Positions 55,621 through 64,000 of a stretch of DNA of 64,000 nucleotides are shown here, piece after piece. Source of the DNA: Thermocrispum municipale DSM 44069 (GTDB lineage Bacteria > Actinomycetota > Actinomycetes > Mycobacteriales > Pseudonocardiaceae); assembly GCF_000427825.1 (NCBI RefSeq), contig NZ_ATYT01000004.1:209399-273398 (forward strand). Direction: 5' to 3'. The notes beneath the pieces are model-generated. The model saw nothing but the letters and a program-made list of their open reading frames with translations, had not been told where the DNA came from and did not search any database. Position 1 is the first letter of the stretch. The number at the start of each line of letters is the position of its first letter. Position numbers and translations under genes: made by a program.

Positions 55621-58600
55621 CCGCGGACTTGGCGACGCTGATGCCCGGGATCGCTTTCAGCTCACCCAGCAACGACGGGCTCGGCCGGACCGAGAAGTTG
55701 TCCAGCGCGAGCAGCGTCTCGTGCTTGCCGCCGACCAGCTTGAGCTGCACGGGGGTGTCGCCCTTGTGCACCTCGAGGGTGCGCTTGAGCTCGGTGACCA
55801 CGGCGGCGTCCAGCTTGTCCGCGGCGGCTTGCAGCACGAACGGCTCTTCCTCCCCGCCCATCTCGACGTTCGACAGGTCGAGCGGGGCGACCGCGCCGCC
55901 GAAGACCGACATCTTGTCCTCGCGCCAGTTCACCCTGCCCTTGACCAGGACGGCGTTGTCCTCGTGCAGCTCGGCGGCGAAGATCGCGTACGCCTTGGGG
56001 AAGAACAACACCTCGAGGCCGGCGTCCAGGTCCTCCACCGTGCAGATCGCCCACGGCTCGCCGTTCTTGTTCACCCGGCGTTCCATGCTGGTGATCAGCC
56101 CGGAGATGACGATCTCGCCTTCCTTGGGCGGGTCGGCCAGGATCGCCGCGATCGGTTTCGGCGCGTGCTTGCGCAGGATGCGCTCGGCGCCGTCCAGCGG
56201 ATGCCCGGACACGTACAGGCCGAGCATCTCGCGCTCGTAGCCGAGCTTCTGCTTGCGCGGGTATTCCTCGTCGGTGAACTTCAGGTGGGCCAGCGGCGAG
56301 TGGCCGGTCTCCTGTTGTTCCTCGGCGTCGCCGAAGCCACCGAACAGGTCGAACTGCCCCATGGCCTCCTGCCGCTTGAGCGGCACGACGGCCTCGACGG
56401 CTTCCTCGTGGCATTGGATCAGCGACAGGCGGGTGTTGCCCAGCGAGTCGAACGCGCCCGCCTTGATCAGCGACTCGAGGACGCGCTTGTTGCACACCAC
56501 CAGGTCCGACTTGTCCATGAAGTCGGTGAACGAGGAGTACTTCCCCTTCTCCTCACGGGTGGCGATGATCGACTGCACCACGTTCGCGCCGACGTTGCGC
56601 ACCGCGCCGAGGCCGAAGCGAATGTCGTCACCGACCGCCGAGAAGCGTTCCACCGATTCGTTGACGTCCGGCGGCAGCACCTTGATGCCGAGCCTGCGGC
56701 ACTCGGACAGATAGACCGCGGACTTGTCCTTGTTGTCCGCCACCGAGGTGAGCAGCGCGGCCATGTACTCCGCGGGGTAGTTCGCCTTCAGGTAGGCCGT
56801 CCAGTACCCGACCAGCGCGTACCCGGCAGCGTGCGACTTGTTGAACGCGTAGCCGGCGAACGGCAGGACCGTCTCCCACAGCGTCTTGATCGCGTCCTCG
56901 GAGTAGCCGTTGGCGCGCATGCCCTCGGCGAAACCGGTGAACTCCTGCTCGAGGACCTCCTTCTTCTTCTTGCCCATCGCGCGCCGCAGAATGTCCGCTC
57001 GGCCCATCGAGTAGCCGGCGACCTTCTGCGCGATCTGCATGATCTGCTCTTGGTAGACGATCAGACCGTAGGTCTCGGCCAGGATGTCGTGGAGCGGCTC
57101 CTCCAGCTCCGGGTGGATCGGCGTGATCTCCTGCCGGCCGTTCTTGCGGTCCGCGTAGTTGTTGTGCGTGTTCATCGCCATCGGGCCGGGCCGGTACAGC
57201 GCGTTGACCGCGGTGATGTCGTTGAACTCGGTCGGCTGCATGCGGCGCAGCAGGTCCCGCATGGCGCCACCGTCGAGCTGGAACACGCCGAGGCTGTCGC
57301 CGCGGCCGAGCAGCTCGAACGTCTTCTTGTCGTCCAGCGGCAGGGTGTCGAGGTCGATCTCCTCGCCGCGGTTGGCCTTGATGTTGTCGATCGCGTCGCC
57401 GATGACGGTCAGGTTCCGCAGGCCGAGGAAGTCCATCTTCAGCAGGCCGATGGCCTCGCACGACGGATAGTCCCAGCCGGTGATGATCGCGCCGTCGTCG
57501 CGCATCCACAGCGGGATGACTTCCATCAACGGCTCGCTCGACATGATGACCGCGCACGCGTGCACACCCGCGTTGCGGATCAGGCCCTCCAGGCCGCGGG
57601 CCGTCTCGAAGATCGTCTTGACCTCGGGGTCGTTCTCGATCAGCGACCGCACCTCGGCGGCCTCGCCGTACCGCTCGTGCTGTGGGTCGACGATGCCGGA
57701 CAGCGGAATGTCCTTGGCCATGATCGGCGGCGGCAACGCCTTGGTGATCTTGTCCGCGATCGCGTAACCCGGCTGACCGAAGTGCACGCGCGCGGCGTCC
57801 TTGATCGCCGCCTTCGTCTTGATCGTGCCGAACGTGATGACCTGCGCGACCTTGTCCGAGCCGTACTTCTCGGTGGCGTAGCGGATCATCTCGCCGCGGC
57901 GGCGGTCGTCGAAGTCGATGTCGATGTCCGGCATCGACACGCGCTCGGGGTTGAGGAACCGCTCGAACAGCAGACCGTGCGGGATCGGGTCGATGTTGGT
58001 GATGCCCAGCGCGTAGGCCACCAGCGACCCGGCCGCCGACCCACGACCGGGGCCGACCCGGATGCCGACACTGCGCGCATAGCGGACCAGGTCACCGACC
58101 ACCAGGAAGTAGGCGGGGAAGCCCTTCTCCTCGATGACCTTCAACTCGTGCTCGGCACGCTCGATGTAGCCGTCCGGAACGCCGTCCGGGAACCGGCGCT
58201 TGAGGCCCTCCATGACCTCGTGGTGCAGCCACGACGCCTCGGTGTGCCCTTCCGGCACCTCGTAACGCGGCATCAGATCCCGGTGGGCGTAGACCTCTTC
58301 GTAGGACTGCACCCGCTCGGCGATCAACAACGTGCTGTCGCACGCGCCGGGGACCTCGGCGTCCCAGAACTCGCGCATCTCGTCGGCCGACTTCAAGTAG
58401 TAGCCGTCGCCGTCGAACTTGAAGCGGTTCGGGTCGTTGAGCGTCTTGCCGGACTGCACGCACAGCAACGCGGCGTGCGGGTCCGCCTGGTCCTTGGTGA
58501 CGTAGTGCGAGTCGTTCGTGGCCAACGGCGGCAGGTCGAGCTTGCGGCCGATCTCCAGCAGGCCCTCGCGGACGGCGCGCTCGATCGGCAGGCCGTGGTC

Positions 58601-59194
58601 CATCAGCTCGAGGAAGAAGTTGCCCTTGCCGAAGATGTCCCGGTACTCGGCGGCGGCGGCGAGCGCCTCGTCCTTCTGCCCCAGCCGCAGCCTGGTCTGC
58701 ACCTCGCCGGACGGACACCCGGTGGTGGCGATGATGCCCTCGGCGTGCTCGGCGATCAGTTCCTTGTCCATCCGGGGCTTGCGGTAGTAGCCCTCGATGC
58801 TGGCCAGCGAGGACAGCGTGAACAGGTTCCGCAGGCCCTGCGCGTTCTCCGCGAGCATCGTCATGTGCGTGTAGGCACCGCCACCGGAGACGTCGCCGCC
58901 CTCACCGAACTCGTCGGTGTCGCGCTGGTTGGTCTGGCCCCAGAAGACCGGCTTCTTGTGGTGGCGGCTCTGCGGCGCCACGTACGCCTCGATGCCGATG
59001 ATCGGCTTGATGCCCGCCTTGACCGCCTGTTGATAGAACTCGTCGGCGCCGTACATGTTGCCGTGGTCGGTCATGCCCACGGCCGGCATGCCCAACCGCT
59101 CGGCCTCGGCAAACAGCGGCCCGATCTTCGCGGCACCGTCGAGCATCGAGTACTCGGTGTGAACGTGAAGATGGACGAACGAGCTGTCGGACAT
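55607..59194 (-). CDS. dnaE: DNA polymerase III alpha subunit
   Basis: Replicative polymerase, about 1195 residues. It has an N-terminal PHP domain ([27 protein letters not shown]), the palm with the catalytic acids in [17 protein letters not shown], the fingers, a tandem HhH, an OB domain ([21 protein letters not shown]) and a short C-terminal segment. The PHP metal-binding residues look intact, consistent with actinobacterial DnaE1 proofreading. The start ATG at 59194 (MSDSSFVHL) is preferred to 59203. It is long and single-frame; no lesion was seen. Confidence 0.98.
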   Translation of the reverse strand: MSDSSFVHLHVHTEYSMLDGAAKIGPLFAEAERLGMPAVGMTDHGNMYGADEFYQQAVKAGIKPIIGIEAYVAPQSRHHKKPVFWGQTNQRDTDEFGEGGDVSGGGAYTHMTMLAENAQGLRNLFTLSSLASIEGYYRKPRMDKELIAEHAEGIIATTGCPSGEVQTRLRLGQKDEALAAAAEYRDIFGKGNFFLELMDHGLPIERAVREGLLEIGRKLDLPPLATNDSHYVTKDQADPHAALLCVQSGKTLNDPNRFKFDGDGYYLKSADEMREFWDAEVPGACDSTLLIAERVQSYEEVYAHRDLMPRYEVPEGHTEASWLHHEVMEGLKRRFPDGVPDGYIERAEHELKVIEEKGFPAYFLVVGDLVRYARSVGIRVGPGRGSAAGSLVAYALGITNIDPIPHGLLFERFLNPERVSMPDIDIDFDDRRRGEMIRYATEKYGSDKVAQVITFGTIKTKAAIKDAARVHFGQPGYAIADKITKALPPPIMAKDIPLSGIVDPQHERYGEAAEVRSLIENDPEVKTIFETARGLEGLIRNAGVHACAVIMSSEPLMEVIPLWMRDDGAIITGWDYPSCEAIGLLKMDFLGLRNLTVIGDAIDNIKANRGEEIDLDTLPLDDKKTFELLGRGDSLGVFQLDGGAMRDLLRRMQPTEFNDITAVNALYRPGPMAMNTHNNYADRKNGRQEITPIHPELEEPLHDILAETYGLIVYQEQIMQIAQKVAGYSMGRADILRRAMGKKKKEVLEQEFTGFAEGMRANGYSEDAIKTLWETVLPFAGYAFNKSHAAGYALVGYWTAYLKANYPAEYMAALLTSVADNKDKSAVYLSECRRLGIKVLPPDVNESVERFSAVGDDIRFGLGAVRNVGANVVQSIIATREEKGKYSSFTDFMDKSDLVVCNKRVLESLIKAGAFDSLGNTRLSLIQCHEEAVEAVVPLKRQEAMGQFDLFGGFGDAEEQQETGHSPLAHLKFTDEEYPRKQKLGYEREMLGLYVSGHPLDGAERILRKHAPKPIAAILADPPKEGEIVISGLITSMERRVNKNGEPWAICTVEDLDAGLEVLFFPKAYAIFAAELHEDNAVLVKGRVNWREDKMSVFGGAVAPLDLSNVEMGGEEEPFVLQAAADKLDAAVVTELKRTLEVHKGDTPVQLKLVGGKHETLLALDNFSVRPSPSLLGELKAIPGISVAKSAVKSV

Positions 59195-60033
59195 CGCCTG
59201 CAACTACCTCCCGCACCGCTCGCCGATGGCCCCCGCGAGGCCGGCTGAAGCCCCAATCTAACCGCTGCCCCCGACGCAGATGGAGTGCCATGCCGCGAGG
59301 GGTCGAAACCGGTCGATCAGCGGTTCGCCCGCGTCCGTCCCACAATCCGGAGAATCGATTCTGACCAGGGAAAATACCGCTTCGTGAGCGCTTGCGCACG
59401 ACGAGCACCCAGCGGTGAACGACCCATCCGGCGACGGGCATCCGTGGCCGGGGCGAGAGGACGTCGCGGATCACCTTGTCGACGGTGCAGATCGTGATGG
59501 CTCGCCGCGAACTGCAACGGGCCAGGTGCGATCCCGACACCGGTGCCACCGAGCGTCGGATGAACGCTGTCTTGGCCAGTTCACGGCGGCGCGGGAGCCG
59601 GTTGCAGCGAACGCCGCGAGGTAGCCGAGCCGACGCCGGGATCCCCATGGCGGGCGAGAGATACCCAGGACCACCCGGTGCACCCCAACTTCCGCCTTTC
59701 GCCGTACCCCGCGTGACCGTCGCCACACCGATTCCCTACCGCTTGCCATCCCGATCACGACCCGGTGGGCCGTCCGGGTGATACCGAGTCGAGCGCACCC
59801 CGGCGGCGCACACGGAGGGGTGCCACCCACCCGAATGGACACTTGCCAGCGCCGTCGGCGCTGAATAGTGTGCGCTCACGAACTGATGCATGTGCAAATG
59901 CATCCTCAGCGTGAAGAGGCAGAGCGATGGCGGGGGTCATTTCCGGAACGCGAGTGACTCGCCGGCGCGACAGGCGCCGGTGGGACGGCAAGCTGGATTG
60001 GCAGTCGCCCGATTGCGGCGAGGAAAGGGTCCG
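59195..60033. other. 839-bp gap between dnaE and a small unknown gene
   Basis: No convincing gene. Short overlapping frames on both strands (for example 59476-59781 and 59471-59842) are Arg/Pro/Ser-rich without domain or ribosome site. The region may be decayed. Near its right end lies the inverted repeat at 59885-59904. Confidence 0.5.
59885..59904. promoter_or_regulatory. inverted repeat GATGCAT-N6-ATGCATC
   Basis: Seven-base arms around GTGCAA, about 130 bp upstream of the 60034 gene. The shape fits a MarR/TetR-type operator. No regulator gene is adjacent. Confidence 0.4.
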
Positions 60034-60393
60034 ATGACCGCACAGTCGGATCCCATCAGCGACCGCTTGGTCGAACTGATCGACCGCGGATTCCAGTTCC
60101 TCCACCCGACCAACGCCGAAGGCCAGGTGCAGGCGGTCGTCGGCGTCCGGGTGCACAGCCAGGTGATCGACCTGGTGCAGATCCACGCCGAGGACGACGT
60201 CACGGCTACCCGGATGCCGGTCGGCGAACAGGACATCATGGAGCCACGCACTGTGCTGTGGCAGACCCACGGTGAAGTCACCGGCGTTCTGGACGCCATG
60301 CTTGCCCTCCCCGAGGAAACGCCGGACTCCGCTGAATCACGGGGGTGCTGGGTTCCGGTGCGGCCGGGCGATACCCGCTTCATTCGCTCCTGA
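60034..60393 (+). CDS. small hypothetical protein
   Basis: A 119-residue soluble protein (MTAQSDPISDRLVELIDRGF, with VQAVVGVRVHSQVIDLVQIHAEDDVTATRMP in the middle and a Glu/Pro-rich end). No family recognised. The ATG at 60034 follows AGGAAAGGG. A stem terminator follows the gene. Confidence 0.7.
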   Translation: MTAQSDPISDRLVELIDRGFQFLHPTNAEGQVQAVVGVRVHSQVIDLVQIHAEDDVTATRMPVGEQDIMEPRTVLWQTHGEVTGVLDAMLALPEETPDSAESRGCWVPVRPGDTRFIRS

Positions 60394-60408
60394 AGGACAC
60401 AGGAACTC

Positions 60409-60444
60409 CGCTGCCCCACTCGCACCAAGGCGAGCGGGGCAGCG
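60409..60444. terminator. hairpin between convergent genes
   Basis: CGCTGCCCC-a-CTCGC pairs with GCGAG-c-GGGGCAGCG (14 bp with one mismatch) around ACCAAG, then TTCTG. It lies 15 bp after the 60034 gene and 14 bp from the SMP-30-like stop. Confidence 0.75.
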
Positions 60445-60457
60445 TTCTGCTGAGTGA

Positions 60458-61321
60458 TCAGCCAGGCACTGCAACGCGCGCTGTCTCGATGCGGGCAGTG
60501 CCGGTGAAGTTGTCCGACATCCGTTCCAGATCCGTCTCAGCCGCGCACAGGAACAGGGTGCGCCGGTCCGGTCCGCCGAGCGCGCAGGAGACCACCCAGT
60601 GCCCCTCGGTGGCGGTGTGCACCACGTCGGTGACAGTGCCGTCGGGCAGCACCCGACGCACCTCGCTGCTGAACGGGCAGGTCACCCACACGGCGCCCTC
60701 GGAGTCCATGCACAGCCCGTCGACGGCGTCCGCCTCCAGGCTGTCGAACTGCTTGAACACCCGCTGATTGGACAGCTGGCCGCTCTCGTCCACGTCGAAT
60801 GCGCTGAGCCGGAAGGTGAACGTCTCGGCGACGTAGAGCGTCTTGCCGTCCGGGCTCAGGCCGACTCCGTTCGGACAGACCAGATCCTTCCCAGCAGTGC
60901 TGACCTCACCATCCGGGCTGACGACGATGACATGGCTGCCTTCCGCCTCGGCTCCGTTGAACAAGTCGTAGCCGATCTGTGTGATGTAGGCACGGCCGTG
61001 CTTGTCGACCCACATGTCATTGGCCGCGAAGGCCACGTGGCCGAGCTCTGCGACGACCTCCATGCGCCCCTCCGGGGTGATCTTGCGCAGCTTCGAATCT
61101 GCTTGCGTGACCACCAGCGGCGTGCCGTCCGGCCGGAAGCCGAGACCGGACGGCTTCACCCCCTCCTCTTCGGCCGCCACGACGACCTCGTCACTCTCCG
61201 GGTTGATCCGATACACCTTCCCGCGCGGGATATCGGAGCACCACAGCTGTCCGTCGTGCCAACGAGCCCCTTCGAGGTACTGGAAGCCGTCGTAGCGGAC
61301 TTCTGCGGTCTGCTCGGTCAT
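60458..61321 (-). CDS. SMP-30/gluconolactonase-family protein
   Basis: A 287-residue six-bladed beta-propeller. FQYLEGARWHDGQLWCSDIPRGKVYRI carries the first metal Glu, then NDMWVDKHGRAYITQ, CPNGVGLSPDGKTLYVAET (the Asn metal ligand) and VDGLCMDSEGAVWV (Asp) follow. Such enzymes hydrolyse lactones. It is divergent from the thiolase operon with a 120-bp shared control region, so a linked catabolic role is plausible. The ATG at 61321 gives MTEQTAEVRYDGF. Confidence 0.88.
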   Translation of the reverse strand: MTEQTAEVRYDGFQYLEGARWHDGQLWCSDIPRGKVYRINPESDEVVVAAEEEGVKPSGLGFRPDGTPLVVTQADSKLRKITPEGRMEVVAELGHVAFAANDMWVDKHGRAYITQIGYDLFNGAEAEGSHVIVVSPDGEVSTAGKDLVCPNGVGLSPDGKTLYVAETFTFRLSAFDVDESGQLSNQRVFKQFDSLEADAVDGLCMDSEGAVWVTCPFSSEVRRVLPDGTVTDVVHTATEGHWVVSCALGGPDRRTLFLCAAETDLERMSDNFTGTARIETARVAVPG

Positions 61322-61441
61322 CACTCCGCCCTTCCGCGCTCGCCCTCTTGGCAAGCGCCACTGCCGACTGGTATACCCCTAAGTGAATCATTAGTCGATG
61401 TATGGCGCAAGTCACCAGAGAGAGCGACGAGGAGTGGCGGG

Positions 61442-62629
61442 ATGACCGTGAGCGTTCGGGTTGCCGGAGTCGGCATGGGGAAATTCAGCACGCCTAGGAA
61501 AAGTGCTCCGTACGACCAGATTGCCGAGGAGGCCATCCGTGCCGCCCTAGTTGACGCCGACTTGAGCCTGACGGACATCAATCAGGTCTACGCGGGCTAT
61601 GTGTACGGTGATTCGACATCAGGGCAGAATTCGCTGTATCGCGTGGGGATGACCGGCGTGCCGGTAGTGAACGTGAACAACAACTGCGCTTCCGGGTCGT
61701 CGGCGCTGTGGCTGGCACGCCAGGCCGTCGCTTCTGGCGCCGCGGAATGCGTGCTCGCTTTCGGTTTCGAGCAGATGCAACCCGGCGCGTTGGGTTCGCA
61801 CTGGGCAGATCGACCGTCTCCGTTCGACAGGCTGAACGCGGTCGCGGACGCGGTGCAGGCGGCGCCTGCCGAAGTGCCCATCGCTGCGCGGCACTTCGGT
61901 GGCGCGGGCCTGGCCTACATGGAGAAGTACGGCGCGGCCCCGGAGATGTTCGCGAAGGTGTCCGTCAAAGCCCGCAAGCACGCGGCGCAGAACCCGCATG
62001 CGGTGTTTCGCGAGCCGGTCACTGAGGCGGAGGTTCTCAACTCGCCGCACCTATACGGCCCGCTGACCAGGTTGCAGGCCTGCCCGCCGACCTGCGGCGC
62101 GGCGGCGGCGGTGGTGTGTTCCGCGGAGTTCGCCGCCCGCCGTGGGCTGGCCGCCTCGGTGGAGATCACCGCTCAGTCGACGACGACTGACCAGCCGGGG
62201 AGCTTCGACCCGCCGGACATGCTGAGCCTGGTCGGTTACGACATGACAGCGCGGGCAGCTCGGCAGGTATACGAGGAAGCTGGGATCGGGCCGGAAGACA
62301 TCCCCGTCGTGGAGCTGCATGACTGCTTCACCACCAACGAGGTCATCAGCTATGAGGCCTTAGGCCTCACGCCGGAAGGCTCGGCGGAGAAGTTCATCGC
62401 GGATGGCGACAACACCTACGGCGGTCGCACCGTGGTCAATCCGTCGGGCGGCCTGCTGTCCAAGGGCCATCCGCTCGGCGCGACCGGCCTGGCCCAATGC
62501 GCCGAGCTCACTTGGCAGCTGCGCGGCCAAGCTGGCGCGCGTCAGGTGGCAGGGGCCGCCGTCGCCCTGCAGCACAACCTCGGGCTGGGCGGCGCCTGCG
62601 TGGTTTCGCTGTACCGGCGGGTGCGCTGA
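61442..62629 (+). CDS. SCP2-type thiolase / lipid-transfer protein
   Basis: A 395-residue thiolase-superfamily protein: NNNCASGSSALWLARQAV with the nucleophilic Cys, VELHDCFTTNEV (the HDCF motif of SCP2 thiolases), and SKGHPLGATG. Such enzymes cleave or condense beta-keto-acyl-CoA, or act as steroid side-chain aldolases/thiolases when paired with DUF35 proteins. It heads an operon with two MaoC proteins and an SDR (overlap or 25-bp spacing). The ATG at 61442 follows GAGGAG. The frame runs back to 60599 only as antisense. Confidence 0.9.
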   Translation: MTVSVRVAGVGMGKFSTPRKSAPYDQIAEEAIRAALVDADLSLTDINQVYAGYVYGDSTSGQNSLYRVGMTGVPVVNVNNNCASGSSALWLARQAVASGAAECVLAFGFEQMQPGALGSHWADRPSPFDRLNAVADAVQAAPAEVPIAARHFGGAGLAYMEKYGAAPEMFAKVSVKARKHAAQNPHAVFREPVTEAEVLNSPHLYGPLTRLQACPPTCGAAAAVVCSAEFAARRGLAASVEITAQSTTTDQPGSFDPPDMLSLVGYDMTARAARQVYEEAGIGPEDIPVVELHDCFTTNEVISYEALGLTPEGSAEKFIADGDNTYGGRTVVNPSGGLLSKGHPLGATGLAQCAELTWQLRGQAGARQVAGAAVALQHNLGLGGACVVSLYRRVR

Positions 62630-63081
62630 TGTCCACGATCGACACCTCCGCCATCGGCCGTGAGCTGCCCGAGGCGAGCATGCTCGTCGAGCGCGGCAGG
62701 CTGCGGCTGTTCTGCAAAGCGATCGGTGAAACGGACCCGGTCTACACCGATGTGGACGCCGCGCGTGCCGCCGGGCATCCCGATCTTCCGGCTCCGCCGA
62801 CGTTCCTGTGCGCCATTCAGCACGAGCGAGACAACCCATTCGACTGGCTGAACGAACTCGGCTCCGACCTGACTCAGGTGCTGCACGGCGAGCAGCACTT
62901 CACGTATCACGCGTTGGCCTATGCCGGTGACCGGCTGGTTCTGTCCAGCCGGATCGCCGACATCTATCAACGCAAAGGAGGTGCGCTCAACTTCATTGTG
63001 CGCAACTCGATTGTGCGCCGCGGAGAGACGACGGTGGCCGAACTCAAGGACATCGTCGTCATCCCGGGAGGCCATCAGTGA
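62629..63081 (+). CDS. MaoC/FAS1-like dehydratase subunit
   Basis: A 150-residue hot-dog protein: GRLRLFCKAIGETDPVYTDVDAARAAGHPDLPAPPTFLCA, then HGEQHFTYHALAYAGDRL. It has the N-terminal FAS1-type dehydratase fold but not the catalytic Asp/His hydratase-2 motif of its downstream partner, so the two likely form a heteromeric enoyl-CoA hydratase (ChsH1/ChsH2-like). The ATG overlaps the thiolase stop by one base. Confidence 0.88.
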   Translation: MSTIDTSAIGRELPEASMLVERGRLRLFCKAIGETDPVYTDVDAARAAGHPDLPAPPTFLCAIQHERDNPFDWLNELGSDLTQVLHGEQHFTYHALAYAGDRLVLSSRIADIYQRKGGALNFIVRNSIVRRGETTVAELKDIVVIPGGHQ

Positions 63082-63512
63082 CACCACCAATGCCAACCCC
63101 GATCGACGCCGCCCAGCTCAGTGTCGGGACGGAGCTCCCGCCGCTGCGGGTCGAGCCGATTTCCCGCACCACATTGGCGCTGTTCGCCGGCGGTGCGGGC
63201 GACCACAACCCGGTGCATGTCGACATCGACGCGGCCCGCGCGGCCGGCTACGACGATGTCTTCGCCCACGGGATGCTCAGCATGGCTTACCTCGGGCGGC
63301 TGCTCACCCGTTGGGTCCCGCAACAGCGGATTCGCTCCCTGCAAACCCGGTTCGTCGCGGTGACACCGGTCGGCGCTCATCCGGAATGCCGCGGGACGGT
63401 CACCGCCATCGACCGGGCCGGCGACGAGACGGTCGCGACGATCTCGCTGCAGGTGACCCTCCCCGACGGCACCACCACCCTGACCGGCCAAGCCCGCGTG
63501 GCGCTGGCCTAA
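63078..63512 (+). CDS. MaoC-like (R)-specific enoyl-CoA hydratase subunit
   Basis: A 144-residue hot-dog protein with the hydratase-2 motif FAGGAGDHNPVHVDIDAARAAGYDDVFAHGML (catalytic Asp and His). It pairs with the upstream gene (4-base overlap, GTG start). It supplies the catalytic half of a hydratase acting on enoyl-CoA. Confidence 0.9.
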   Translation: MTPPMPTPIDAAQLSVGTELPPLRVEPISRTTLALFAGGAGDHNPVHVDIDAARAAGYDDVFAHGMLSMAYLGRLLTRWVPQQRIRSLQTRFVAVTPVGAHPECRGTVTAIDRAGDETVATISLQVTLPDGTTTLTGQARVALA

Positions 63513-63537
63513 GAGCAAGAGAGGAAAGAGAGCCACA

Positions 63538-64000
63538 GTGAACAAACTCAACGGACGCACCGCATTGGTGACCGGCTCCGGTCGGGGCATCGGCCAGGCA
63601 ATCGCGCGCAAGCTCGCCGCCGAGGGCGCCCGGGTGGTAGTCAACGACCTCGACGCCGACCCGGCGAAAGAGACGATCGCCCAGATCGAAGCCGCGGGCG
63701 GTGAGGCCGTCGCCTGCCTCGGCGACGTGCTTCACGACGACTTTCCCCAACGCTTCGTCGACACCGCGCAGCAGGCCTACGGCGGCGTGGACATCATCGT
63801 CAACAATGCGGGCTACACCTGGGACAACGTCGTGCAGAAGATGTCCGACGAACAATGGGACACCATTGTCGATCTGCATTTGAAGGCCCCCTTCAGGATT
63901 CTCCGGGCGGCCCAGCCGGTGATCTCTGCGGCGGTGAAAAAGGCGAGGGCAGCGGGCGAACCGGTGCATTGCCGGAAGGTCGTCAACATCTCCTCGATGG
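63538..64000 (+). CDS. short-chain dehydrogenase/reductase, 3' end outside the window
   Basis: The GTG at 63538 follows GAGAGGAAAGAG, 25 bp after the MaoC gene. The visible 154 residues contain the NAD(P)-binding TGSGRGIGQAIARKLAAEGA and VDIIVNNAGYTW, and end at KVVNISSM, where the catalytic Ser-Tyr-Lys part would begin. It is open to the last base. Probably a 3-hydroxyacyl-CoA dehydrogenase or 3-oxoacyl reductase of the operon. Confidence 0.92.
   Translation, partial: MNKLNGRTALVTGSGRGIGQAIARKLAAEGARVVVNDLDADPAKETIAQIEAAGGEAVACLGDVLHDDFPQRFVDTAQQAYGGVDIIVNNAGYTWDNVVQKMSDEQWDTIVDLHLKAPFRILRAAQPVISAAVKKARAAGEPVHCRKVVNISSM

Noticed and set aside
55721-59248. 1175-codon plus-strand frame opposite dnaE
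   Set aside because: Composition typical of antisense (Val/Arg/His/Leu), no motif, and dnaE is complete on the other strand.

Overview
The window is high-GC actinobacterial DNA (by eye about 70% G+C, with GTG/TTG starts and strong GC third-position bias). The gene order closely follows the Mycobacterium tuberculosis stretch from about Rv3579c to Rv3628, and the proteins look like a non-mycobacterial member of the Mycobacteriales/Pseudonocardiales, most likely a Pseudonocardiaceae relative. No rRNA, tRNA, prophage, insertion sequence or CRISPR was recognised.

Layout. 1-6 kb: an lpqE-like lipoprotein diverges from carD-ispD-ispF (transcription factor and MEP isoprenoid genes), then a HAD hydrolase and cysS-rlmB. 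6-17 kb: accessory envelope genes. These are a frameshifted membrane-protein gene, an MBOAT acyltransferase, an esterase-like hydrolase lacking its serine nucleophile, a DivIVA-like coiled-coil protein, two DUF445 paralogues, an AlgJ/AlgX-like protein and a znuABC-type zinc uptake operon on the minus strand. 17-27 kb: a LacI regulator, a beta-carbonic anhydrase with mutY, a secreted amidase, an unknown gene followed by a decayed region carrying a copy of the amidase tail, a YdcF-like protein divergent from an ArsR-phosphatase fusion with a VOC protein, an alpha/beta hydrolase, an M1 peptidase lipoprotein and a membrane-anchored EEP protein. 27-33 kb: clpC, an IdeR-box-controlled FhuF-like ferric reductase, a flavoprotein and lsr2. 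A gene-poor gap follows, where M. tuberculosis has lysS.

33-44 kb is a long minus-strand run: ftsH, then the folate genes folE-folP-folB-folK, small membrane proteins, a Rossmann protein, and panC-panD-coaX for pantothenate/CoA. 43.8-47.4 kb holds a compact type VII secretion module (PE-like, PPE-like, two EspG chaperones). It sits between ftsH and hpt, where M. tuberculosis keeps its espACD/esxVW/PPE65/PE32 genes. 47.5-52.6 kb: hpt, tilS, a zinc metalloprotease and dacB on the minus strand, and ppa on the plus strand. 52.6-59.2 kb: glyA, a gamma-carbonic-anhydrase-like protein, a DUF998 membrane protein and dnaE. 59.2-64 kb: a gene-poor stretch, a small unknown gene, an SMP-30-like protein, and the start of an acyl-CoA operon (SCP2-type thiolase, two MaoC hydratase subunits, an SDR cut by the window edge).

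Points most worth a second look: the frameshift at about 6270, the Ser-to-Ala hydrolase with a possible leader ORF, the perfect 26-bp palindrome in front of the ArsR-phosphatase fusion, the duplicated amidase tail, the altered CoaX phosphate-binding motif, the PE/PPE/EspG2 module, and three intergenic arrays of degenerate short repeats.
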